Origin: Oscillospiraceae bacterium
GTDB taxonomy: Bacteria; Bacillota_A; Clostridia; Oscillospirales; CAG-272
Direction of reading: 5' to 3'
DNA: 12,984 bases
Assembly: GCA_015064195.1 (NCBI GenBank)
Contig: SVSO01000070.1
Location: 1 to 12,984, forward strand
Each line of letters begins with the position of its first letter. The first letter of the stretch is position 1. A model generated the notes under the pieces. That model made no database searches and was not told the DNA's origin. It saw only the letters and a list, made by a program, of their open reading frames with translations. Shown here one piece after another: positions 6,524 through 12,642 of the stretch. The position numbers and the translations under genes are program-made.

Positions 6524-7396
6524 TTACTGCCTGGCAGTGATTTTCCCCCGATATTCAGCCGGTGTCATGCCGTACCGTTTCCGGAAAGAGCGATAAAAGC
6601 TGGATTTTGACCGGAAGCCCACGGAGCTTCCGATCCGCTCGATGCTGAGGGTACTTTCAGCGAGAAGCTTTTTTGCCGCATCAAGGCGGCGGGCGAGAAT
6701 GATCTTATGGAAGGTTGTACCGTAGCGCGCCCGTACAAACCGTGTCAGCTGGCTTTTGCTGAGATACAACTTTTCCGCTGTGACCCCCAGTGTCAGCTCC
6801 TGTTGATAATTTCCGTCGATGATCTGTTCAAGCTGTGCAATGCGGTTGATGTCGAAACGGCTCGATATGGGAGGCAGCGGAATATCGGTAGTGCTGTTGA
6901 TTCCTTCGGCTAATTCCACCAGCTTCATCAGCATGGTAAGGGGCGTGCGGACCGGATCGGCGTCCTCATCCATGCCGATCCGGAAAACAGTGTCGGTGAT
7001 GGTTTCATCCGCTGTAAGGATGCGAACCGATGCTCCGTTCAGCAGGCGTGAGAGTATGCCGTAGATATTTTTGACACCTGAGATCCGTCGGCGGCAGGCG
7101 ATCAGACCGATGGATACCCAGCAGCGGCTGCACTCGTTTTGACAGAAGTGCGGGATGCCGGCCGGAACAAATGCCAGCATACCGGCTGACAGCGTAAGCT
7201 CTGTTTCTTCGGTGATGATCGTTATGCTGCCCTCCTTGCAGATAAAAAGCTCGCAGTAAGCATGGGTGTGTTCGTTGTATGCAGGCGATCCGGAGCTGTT
7301 TTCATCATCCAGGTCAGTGATGAGCAAGCGGAGCGTGATATTTTCGACAGTTATATCATATTCGTGCCGAACGGGCAGCATGAAGCTGTTTGTCAT
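6524..7396 (-). CDS. AraC family transcriptional regulator (cupin plus double HTH)
   Basis: A 290-residue regulator. The N-terminal cupin is clear: NEHTHAYCELFICKEGSITI then LSAGMLAFVPAGIPHFC, with the two-His motif and PxGxxH at roughly residues 40-90. The C-terminal unit has the first helix-turn-helix LGVTAEKLYLSKSQLTRFVR, the second one LSIERIGSSVGFRSKSSFYR, and the closing KRYGMTPAEYRGK. The start at 7396 is preferred over the in-frame ATG at 7453 because GGGGAGG lies 8 bp before it and the promoter -35 overlaps 7453. It is divergent from the PnuC-like/glycosidase/binding-protein operon and is its most likely regulator. The cupin probably senses a sugar; ligand unknown. Confidence 0.93.
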   Translation of the reverse strand: MTNSFMLPVRHEYDITVENITLRLLITDLDDENSSGSPAYNEHTHAYCELFICKEGSITIITEETELTLSAGMLAFVPAGIPHFCQNECSRCWVSIGLIACRRRISGVKNIYGILSRLLNGASVRILTADETITDTVFRIGMDEDADPVRTPLTMLMKLVELAEGINSTTDIPLPPISSRFDINRIAQLEQIIDGNYQQELTLGVTAEKLYLSKSQLTRFVRARYGTTFHKIILARRLDAAKKLLAESTLSIERIGSSVGFRSKSSFYRSFRKRYGMTPAEYRGKITARQ

Positions 7397-7424
7397 GTGG
7401 ATAACCTCCCCTTGTAATGATTCC

Positions 7425-7453
7425 ATTATATCATGGGATATCCGATTTGTCAA
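7425..7453 (-). promoter_or_regulatory. Consensus sigma-A promoter for the second AraC regulator
   Basis: On the minus strand TTGACA (7453-7448) and TATAAT (7430-7425) are a perfect consensus pair with a 17-bp spacer. The spacer holds the palindrome GGATATCC (7436-7443). The leader to the ATG at 7396 is only about 20 nt. Confidence 0.9.
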
Positions 7454-7507
7454 TCAAATCTGTATCAATTCAGCGCACTTCCTTGTAAATATGCGCCATT
7501 ATGCCTC

Positions 7508-7536
7508 TTTACAGGCCATACGCGATATGTTATAAT
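7508..7536 (+). promoter_or_regulatory. Sigma-A promoter for the PnuC-like/propeller/binding-protein operon
   Basis: TTTACA (7508-7513) and TATAAT (7531-7536) are separated by 17 bp, ending 25 bp before the ATG at 7562. AAAGGAG lies between, at 7550-7556. It is divergent from the AraC promoter about 55 bp away, so one bound regulator could affect both. Confidence 0.85.
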
Positions 7537-7561
7537 GGAATCAGTAACGAAAGGAGTCAAC

Positions 7562-8296
7562 ATGATAAAGAACAAATCACAAGCTTCCTATTTCATGCCG
7601 ATCATGCTTGGCGCTGCGGCAATTCTCATCACTGCGGCGGGTATCATCTTCGGTCAGTCGCCGCTGCGGATTTTGCCGCTGTATGTGTCGCTGGTGATCG
7701 GGCTGATGCAGGCACGTGTCAGTCGGCTCGCACCGCTGATCGGCGGTATCAATTCCATTCTGTATTCGGCGGTGTATCTCTACTATGGGCTGTATGCATC
7801 TGCCCTGTATGCGCTTCTCATATCCTGCCCCCTGCAGATCATCACATTTTTCAACTGGCGGCGGCGTGCATACGGACAATCGGTGCTGCTTCGCAGATTG
7901 AGTGCCCGGGGATGCATTCTCACGGTGTGCGCATTTTTCGTCTGCTGGGCAGGTATGTGGGTATTGATGAGCGCCCTCGGATCAAGCTACCGGGTGCTTG
8001 ACAACACAACCACACTGCTTGGCATTCTGATCACGGTTCTCACAATGTTTGCCTATATTGAATACACGGTGCTGATGATTCCAAACTGTATTTGCAGTGT
8101 GCTTTTGTATGCGGTCATGATACCCGATAATCCGGAACAGCTGACGTATCTTGTGTTTTCAATCTACTCGCTGGTGTGCAGCACCTGTGCGCTTGTGCAG
8201 GCACTGCGGCTGTACAAGGCTCAGAATGAGAATAAAGATAAAAATGAGAATAAAGATAAAGGAGAGAGAAATGCTGAATATCAAAAACAACCGTGA
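7562..8296 (+). CDS. PnuC-like membrane transporter (nicotinamide riboside/vitamin transporter superfamily)
   Basis: A 244-residue integral membrane protein with seven to eight hydrophobic helices, roughly residues 10-30, 33-52, 57-77, 79-98, 114-137, 149-166, 170-189 and 196-218. The order matches PnuC-type facilitators: a Trp plus Arg-rich loop (FFNWRRRAYGQ) after the fourth helix, then LDNTTTLLGILITVLTMFAYIE, recalling the LDSxTTxLSIxAQxLM region, then a helix with a central Asn (IPNCICSVLLY). Classical members move nicotinamide riboside, thiamine or riboflavin by facilitated diffusion, but the substrate here is unknown. The start at 7562 has AAAGGAG 5 bp before it. The C-terminal tail is charged and repetitive (NENKDKNENKDK), encoded by an 18-bp tandem repeat. 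Its last 26 bases overlap the next gene. Confidence 0.75.
   Translation: MIKNKSQASYFMPIMLGAAAILITAAGIIFGQSPLRILPLYVSLVIGLMQARVSRLAPLIGGINSILYSAVYLYYGLYASALYALLISCPLQIITFFNWRRRAYGQSVLLRRLSARGCILTVCAFFVCWAGMWVLMSALGSSYRVLDNTTTLLGILITVLTMFAYIEYTVLMIPNCICSVLLYAVMIPDNPEQLTYLVFSIYSLVCSTCALVQALRLYKAQNENKDKNENKDKGERNAEYQKQP
8225..8260 (+). repeat. Perfect 18-bp tandem duplication at gene junction
   Basis: AATGAGAATAAAGATAAA occurs twice without gap or mismatch (8225-8242, 8243-8260). It encodes NENKDK twice in the tail of the PnuC-like protein and directly precedes GGAG (8261-8264), the ribosome binding site for the gene at 8271. A related AATAAAGGAGAAAT stretch precedes the binding-protein gene at 9779. 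It may affect initiation or translational coupling. Confidence 0.9.
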
Positions 8297-9782
8297 ATGC
8301 TTCTTCGATGATCATCTGATCAATCCAAGGTATACCACCGCCTCCTTCCGCGTCCATGAACCGATCCGCCGTGAGGTGCTCATGACCTTCGACAAGCCGT
8401 GGGAGGGAAGCGGCAGTACCTCTCAGTGCATCGTGAAGGACACGGATCGCTACCGTCTCTACTACATCGGCCGCGATATGAAAAATGAATTTCCCGACGG
8501 CACCGCGTATTTTCATTGCTATGCGGAAAGCCGGGACGGTCTGCACTGGGAGCGTCCAAATCTGGGAATGTTTGAATTCTGCGGCAGCTGTGACAACAAC
8601 ATCATCTCCAGCCGCTCCAGTGTTCTCCATGGGCCAATGTTCGTGTTCATCGATGAGAATCCAGCCTGCCCGAAGAATGAGCGTTATCGCCTCATCACCA
8701 GCGCGGTAAACGGCATTGACGAGCTGTTCTCCGTTCCCTCATCTGACGGCATTCACTTTGATTATTCCAAGAAAACCACCATCGAAAAAGGCGGCTACTA
8801 TGACAGCATGAACACCTGCTTCTGGGACAGCGAAGCCGGAAAATACCGCTGCTACTTCCGCGGCTATCATTTTCCTGCCGGCTATGACGGAGAGCTGACA
8901 TCCTGCCACGACCGAAGAAGCTACGACATACGCATTCGGGACATCCGTTACACCGAATCGACGGATTTTGTGCATTGGAGCGAATCGGTCATCATCGATG
9001 AGGGAGATGCCGACGATATTGAGCTGTATGAGAACTACTGCATTCCCTATTTCCGTGCGCCTCAGACCCTCATCAGCTTTCCCGTGCGCTACATGGGCCG
9101 CCGTGAATGGACGGAGAATTACGATGGTCTGCCAGGCTTTGAAAACCGCCGCGAGCGTTCTTCCCGTGATCCGCGCTTCGGACTTGCTGTTACCGACTGC
9201 GTCTTTTCCTGCTCCCGTGACGGCAAAAAATTCTTCCGGCATGACGATGTATTCTTCCGCCCGGGTCCTGAGCATCCTGGCAACTGGTTATACGGCGACG
9301 GCTATATCACATACAATCTTCTGGAAACGCCCTCGGGCATTCCCGGTGCGGACAATGAACTCTCCCTGCTGTTCACAGAAGCGCAGTGGATACGCCCCGT
9401 TGACCTTGTGCGCTATACGCTCCGCATGGACGGATTTGTCAGTCTTCATGCAGGCGGCGGACGGGAAGAAACGGTGCTGACTCGGCAGTTTGTGTATACC
9501 GGCGAGGAGCTTTACGCAAACTTTTCCACCTCAGCCCGAGGGTATCTCTATTTCACCCTGACGCCGTGGGATGACACGCAGGGACGCACGCCTCTCCGGG
9601 ATCATGCCAATGCCGTCACAAGCTGTGAGATCTTCGGCGATTCCACCGACCGGCGCATTCCCCTCCCGGACGATGCTGCTGCGAAATTATCCGGCCGCGC
9701 TGTGACGCTGACTGTCCGTATGCGCGATGCCGATCTGTACGCAATCCGCTTCGGCGATAAAAATAAAGGAGAAATCAAATGA
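8271..9782 (+). CDS. Beta-propeller glycosidase-like protein (GH43/GH32-like), substrate unknown
   Basis: A 503-residue cytoplasmic protein with no signal peptide. It opens ECFFDDHLI (Asp13-Asp14) and PWEGSGS, then carries four blade-type motifs spaced along the first 320 residues: AESRDGLHW (85-93), SSDGIHF (158-163), ESTDFVHW (229-236) and SCSRDGKKF (313-321). Such S-x-DG-x-x-W repeats mark the five-bladed propellers of glycoside hydrolases of the GH43/GH32 clans and relatives often labelled only as glycosyl hydrolase. The last 100 residues look like a beta-sandwich (ANFSTSARGYLYFTL). GGAG at 8261-8264, 6 bp before the ATG, sets the start. It overlaps the upstream gene by 26 bp and the next gene by 4 bp (ATGA), so the three are translationally coupled. 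The activity is inference; I cannot place it in a numbered family. Confidence 0.75.
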   Translation: MLNIKNNRECFFDDHLINPRYTTASFRVHEPIRREVLMTFDKPWEGSGSTSQCIVKDTDRYRLYYIGRDMKNEFPDGTAYFHCYAESRDGLHWERPNLGMFEFCGSCDNNIISSRSSVLHGPMFVFIDENPACPKNERYRLITSAVNGIDELFSVPSSDGIHFDYSKKTTIEKGGYYDSMNTCFWDSEAGKYRCYFRGYHFPAGYDGELTSCHDRRSYDIRIRDIRYTESTDFVHWSESVIIDEGDADDIELYENYCIPYFRAPQTLISFPVRYMGRREWTENYDGLPGFENRRERSSRDPRFGLAVTDCVFSCSRDGKKFFRHDDVFFRPGPEHPGNWLYGDGYITYNLLETPSGIPGADNELSLLFTEAQWIRPVDLVRYTLRMDGFVSLHAGGGREETVLTRQFVYTGEELYANFSTSARGYLYFTLTPWDDTQGRTPLRDHANAVTSCEIFGDSTDRRIPLPDDAAAKLSGRAVTLTVRMRDADLYAIRFGDKNKGEIK

Positions 9783-11212
9783 AAAAGACACTTTCAAAGC
9801 TGCTGCTCATTGCCATCATGGCAAATCTCGCTTCCTGCGGCGGAACTGCCACCACCGATACCACTGCCGCAGATACGACCGTCCCCGTCACAGAGGAGGT
9901 TCATCTGCGCGATACTATCCCGGAAAAAGATTTCGGCGGCGCGGAATTTTTCATTCTCGCCGCGACCGATCATCAGAACAAGTACGATTCCGAGGAAACC
10001 GGTGATATTCTCGATGACGCGGTGTTCAAGCTCAACCGCGATGTGGAGGAACGCTTTCATGTTGAGATAAAATTTCAGTTCGAGGCCGGCACCTCCAAGG
10101 GACATCCAGCCGTTACCAAAGCCCTCAACAACAGTGTCCTGTCCGGTGATGCAACCTACGACATGACGGTAATCAATACTGCTTATGTGAGCCAATGGAT
10201 CCTCAACGGTATTTTCACAAACCTCGCCGATATGGAGCATCTGAATTTTGATGATCCATGGTGGTACAGGAACGTGAACAATAAATTTGCGGTAGATGAC
10301 ACGATTTATGCCGTATCCGGTGCATATGCACTCAATGCAGTCAGCGACGGCTGGGCAATGATGATCAACCGTGAGCTTCTGGATTCCCTCAAGCTGGAAG
10401 ATCCGTATTCCTATGTATTCGACGGAACATGGACATTCGACCGCTGGCAGACCATGTGTATGGCAGCGTACTCCGATATCAACGGCGACACGAAGTACAG
10501 CAATGCAGACCGATTCGGCGTGGTTTCACCGGGCAACGGTATGTTCAACGCACTGCCCTTCGGTATGGGACGCAAGATCATGGAGACAGGCTCCGATGGC
10601 TATCCCCAATTCGTTGGCGCACCTCAGCATACGGTGGATATTATGGAAAAGCTGGCAGTACTTGACAAAAACCGCGCAGTCTACTTTTCCTGCAAGGATG
10701 TGCCGGAGATGATCAATATGTTCTGTCAGGGTCAGGCACTCTCCATCGTCTATCCCATGCACATTATCGAGATGGAGGAAATGCGCGCCGCACCGGATTA
10801 CGGAATCCTTCCTCTCCCGAAATTTGATGAAAAGCAGGAAAGCTATCAGACCTACTGCTTCATGGATGCCTACCAGATCCCGCGGGTGGTAAAGGATGAG
10901 GAAATGAGCCAGATGATCCTCAATGCCCTCAACTGCTATGCATATTACGATGTGGTTGGAATGTACAAAGAGAAAATGCTCCAGACCAAGCTTTCCCGCG
11001 ATGAAAATTCGTCTGAAGTCATCGATCTTCTCATCGACGGCATCGTCACCGACTTCGGCTGTCTGTTTATGGGTCAGCTGGACAGCCGGCTGTTCTATTG
11101 CTATGAGATCTTCCGGTCCGGCAGCTATACGACCTGGTGGGCAAAACAGGAAACCGCGCTGGGAGAAAAGCTGTCTAAGCTGATTGCCGACCTGAATGAG
11201 CTGGCAGAGTGA
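9779..11212 (+). CDS. Extracellular solute-binding lipoprotein (ABC sugar uptake), paralogue of 1415-2911
   Basis: A 477-residue binding protein. Its signal peptide MKKTLSKLLLIAIMANLASC ends in lipobox LASC with Cys20 lipidated, followed by a Thr/Ala/Asp linker to about residue 42. The mature part has KDFGGAEFFIL, VFKLNRDVEERFHV, YDMTVINTAYVSQW, GTWTFDRWQTM, the EF-hand-like DINGDTKYSNAD loop (residues 233-244) and LPKFDEKQESYQTY, the layout of the paralogue at 1415. AAAGGAG at 9765-9771 sets the start, with an ATGA overlap to the propeller gene. It is the last gene of the operon starting at 7562. Permease genes are absent. The ligand probably matches whatever the propeller enzyme and the AraC protein recognise; this is inference from operon structure. 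Confidence 0.9.
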   Translation: MKKTLSKLLLIAIMANLASCGGTATTDTTAADTTVPVTEEVHLRDTIPEKDFGGAEFFILAATDHQNKYDSEETGDILDDAVFKLNRDVEERFHVEIKFQFEAGTSKGHPAVTKALNNSVLSGDATYDMTVINTAYVSQWILNGIFTNLADMEHLNFDDPWWYRNVNNKFAVDDTIYAVSGAYALNAVSDGWAMMINRELLDSLKLEDPYSYVFDGTWTFDRWQTMCMAAYSDINGDTKYSNADRFGVVSPGNGMFNALPFGMGRKIMETGSDGYPQFVGAPQHTVDIMEKLAVLDKNRAVYFSCKDVPEMINMFCQGQALSIVYPMHIIEMEEMRAAPDYGILPLPKFDEKQESYQTYCFMDAYQIPRVVKDEEMSQMILNALNCYAYYDVVGMYKEKMLQTKLSRDENSSEVIDLLIDGIVTDFGCLFMGQLDSRLFYCYEIFRSGSYTTWWAKQETALGEKLSKLIADLNELAE

Positions 11213-11280
11213 CAAATCGGGCGGATATACCGTCAACATCCGCGAAAAGTTGAGCTTTCCATCTGGATAAGCACAAAAAA

Positions 11281-11308
11281 GCCCCTGAAATCTTAAGATT
11301 TCAGGGGC
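11281..11308 (-). terminator. 28-bp perfect palindrome, terminator-like on the minus strand
   Basis: GCCCCTGAAATCTT (11281-11294) is followed directly by its exact reverse complement AAGATTTCAGGGGC. On the minus strand it is followed by TTTTTTG (11280-11274), the form of an intrinsic terminator; on the plus strand ACAACTG follows, with no T-run. It may block read-through from the upstream operon as a plain hairpin, but it looks built for a minus-strand gene. Confidence 0.6.
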
Positions 11309-11356
11309 ACAACTGATTGGGAGACTTTAAAGCGGTGCTTTTTGTGTACGGCTCAA

Positions 11357-11398
11357 TTACTGCTTGAGTTTTTGCACAGGTTCAATGAATTCATGATT
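11357..11398 (-). pseudogene. Possible orphan C-terminal tail of a lost minus-strand gene
   Basis: On the minus strand the frame reads NHEFIEPVQKLKQ and then TAA (11359-11357), followed 48 bp later by the palindromic terminator with a T-run. The tail is amphipathic and protein-like but short. Upstream the same frame meets a stop at 11414-11416 and the DNA becomes the promoter of the next gene. The arrangement matches the orphan tail at 4324-4386. Parent gene not recognised. Confidence 0.3.
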
Positions 11399-11425
11399 GC
11401 AAACCGCGGCGTTTTATGCTATAAT
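11397..11425 (+). promoter_or_regulatory. Sigma-A promoter (extended -10) for the XRE-kinase gene
   Basis: TTGCAA (11397-11402) and TATAAT (11420-11425) with a 17-bp spacer; TG at 11417-11418 makes an extended -10. It ends 29 bp before the ATG at 11455, with GGGAGG at 11441-11446 as the ribosome binding site. Confidence 0.85.
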
Positions 11426-11454
11426 GAAGGCATCAAACAAGGGAGGTCGAAACT

Positions 11455-12630
11455 ATGCTAAGTCTCACCCTTCTCGGCGAAAACATCCGCAAGCTTCGCA
11501 CAAGCCGCAAGCTCTCACAGGCTCAGCTGTCCGCAAAGCTGCTGGTCAGTTTTCAGGCCATCTCCAACTGGGAGCGCGGGGTTGCTCCCCCCGATCTTGA
11601 CAATCTCTGCAAGCTGGCAGAGCTGTTCGGCGTATCCGTCGATTCCTTGCTTGGCATCGGAAATGACGGGCGCGAACGGCTGCTTCTGGGCATCGACGGC
11701 GGCGGCACCAAGACCGAATTCGTGCTGTTCACCGAAACCGGCCGGGTGAAAAAACGCCGGCTCCTTCCTCAGAGCAATCCCAGTACCGTGGGATTTGACG
11801 GCTGTTTTGCCATTTTATCCGAGGGGATCGACGCAATGCTGGACGATTCTCCCGAAATTCAGGGCATTTTTGCCGGAATGGCCGGTGCGCTGACCATGAG
11901 CAATGCTGACCGGATGCAGAGCTTTCTGAAACAGCACTACCGGAACATTCGCACAACGGTGCAGAGCGATGCGCTGAATGTGCTCTACAGCGCGAAAAAT
12001 CCCGGCGATGACAGCATGGGCCTCATCTGCGGCACAGGCTCGGTGCTGATGGTGCACAAAAACGGGCAGAATTTCCGATTCGGCGGCTGGGGCAGTCTCT
12101 TTGCCGACATGGGCAGTGCCTATGAGATCGCGCGGGGCGGCATTGTGGCCTGCCTGCGCGCGATGGACGGACTTAGTGAAGAAACCGTGCTTTCCCGCCT
12201 TCTTCCCGAAGCTGCAGGTGCATCCGACATGAGCGCCCTTCCCGCCATTTGCTACGAGCGCGGCAAATCCTTCATTGCTTCTCTTGCACCGCAGGTTTTC
12301 CGCGCATATGCGGACGGCGACCGGACAGCTGAGACGATCCTCCGCGAAAATGCGGCGGGGCTTGCAAAACTGATCGATGCCGCGCGGGGACGTCACGGCG
12401 ATTTTCGCGAGATCATCGCCTGCGGTGGTATCTTCGAGCATCACCGCACTGCCTTTGAGCCGATGATCGCACAGCATCTCACGTCTCCCCTCGCCTTCGT
12501 CTATCCGGAACTGCCGCCGGTCTACGGTGCCTGCGTCGGATGCTGTCATGCCCTTGACATCCCGACGGATGATGCATTTTTTCGGAATTTTTCCGAAAGC
12601 TTCCGTCAACTTACCGAACAAACGAATTGA
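11455..12630 (+). CDS. XRE helix-turn-helix fused to BadF/N-acetylglucosamine-kinase-type ATPase domain
   Basis: A 391-residue fusion. Residues 6-67 are a classic XRE/Cro-type helix-turn-helix: GENIRKLRTSRKLSQAQLS, then VSFQAISNWERGVAPPDLDN and LAELFGVSVDSLLG. From about residue 76 an ASKHA sugar-kinase fold begins. It shows LLLGIDGGGTKTEFVLF (phosphate-1 loop 79-87, Asp81), AGMAGA, VQSDALNVLYSA (Asp172, possible catalytic acid), ICGTGSVL (phosphate-2, 193-195), GGWGSLFADMGSAYEIAR and IIACGGIFEH (adenosine motif, 323-328). These are BadF/BadG/BcrA/BcrD-family features shared with N-acetylglucosamine kinase. The design parallels ROK repressors such as NagC but uses different domains. It probably senses or phosphorylates an amino sugar or hexose and represses its own operon (inference). 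It leads the operon with the isomerase-like gene 12 bp downstream. Confidence 0.9.
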   Translation: MLSLTLLGENIRKLRTSRKLSQAQLSAKLLVSFQAISNWERGVAPPDLDNLCKLAELFGVSVDSLLGIGNDGRERLLLGIDGGGTKTEFVLFTETGRVKKRRLLPQSNPSTVGFDGCFAILSEGIDAMLDDSPEIQGIFAGMAGALTMSNADRMQSFLKQHYRNIRTTVQSDALNVLYSAKNPGDDSMGLICGTGSVLMVHKNGQNFRFGGWGSLFADMGSAYEIARGGIVACLRAMDGLSEETVLSRLLPEAAGASDMSALPAICYERGKSFIASLAPQVFRAYADGDRTAETILRENAAGLAKLIDAARGRHGDFREIIACGGIFEHHRTAFEPMIAQHLTSPLAFVYPELPPVYGACVGCCHALDIPTDDAFFRNFSESFRQLTEQTN

Positions 12631-12642
12631 TTGGAGACAAAA

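Larger units (their letters stand above)
7418..7543. repeat. Mirrored 13-bp inverted repeat covering both divergent -10/+1 regions
   Basis: TATAATGGAATCA is present at 7531-7543 on the plus strand and again on the minus strand at 7430-7418. Each copy contains the -10 box of one of the two divergent promoters plus the probable transcription start region. The identity past the -10 hexamer (GGAATCA) is more than the promoter requires, which suggests a shared operator or a duplicated promoter segment. Confidence 0.55.
11213..11454. other. Intergenic gap with hairpins and an orphan gene tail
   Basis: Contents in order: a small inverted repeat GCGGAT (11221-11226)/ATCCGC (11238-11243) close to the stop of the binding protein; a 28-bp perfect palindrome (11281-11308); and a short stem AAAGC-GGT-GCTTT followed by TT (11329-11343), the best plus-strand terminator candidate. 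CACAAAAAAGC (11272-11282) is nearly complementary to GCTTTTTGTG (11337-11346), so the whole block could fold as one structure. Then come a protein-like minus-strand tail (11357-11398) and the promoter of the next operon. Confidence 0.55.

Noticed and set aside
6294..6596. Open plus-strand frame of 100 codons taken as one gene
   Set aside because: No ribosome binding site; the first part is antisense to the AraC relic and the end antisense to the intact AraC gene; only 6315-6401 looks protein-like.
7397..7453. Longer start of the second AraC gene at 7453
   Set aside because: That codon overlaps the consensus -35 box of the gene's own promoter; the ATG at 7396 has GGGGAGG 8 bp upstream.
7433..7561. 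Longer start of the PnuC-like gene at 7433
   Set aside because: It would begin upstream of the promoter at 7508-7536; the ATG at 7562 has AAAGGAG at the right distance.
8151..8270. N-terminal extension of the propeller protein
   Set aside because: The open frame upstream of 8271 is out-of-phase reading of the transporter gene and lacks protein character; the ATG at 8271 has GGAG in place.
10526..11239. Long minus-strand frame of 237 codons
   Set aside because: It is the antisense of the binding-protein gene, with His/Ile-rich composition typical of shadow frames and no start signals.
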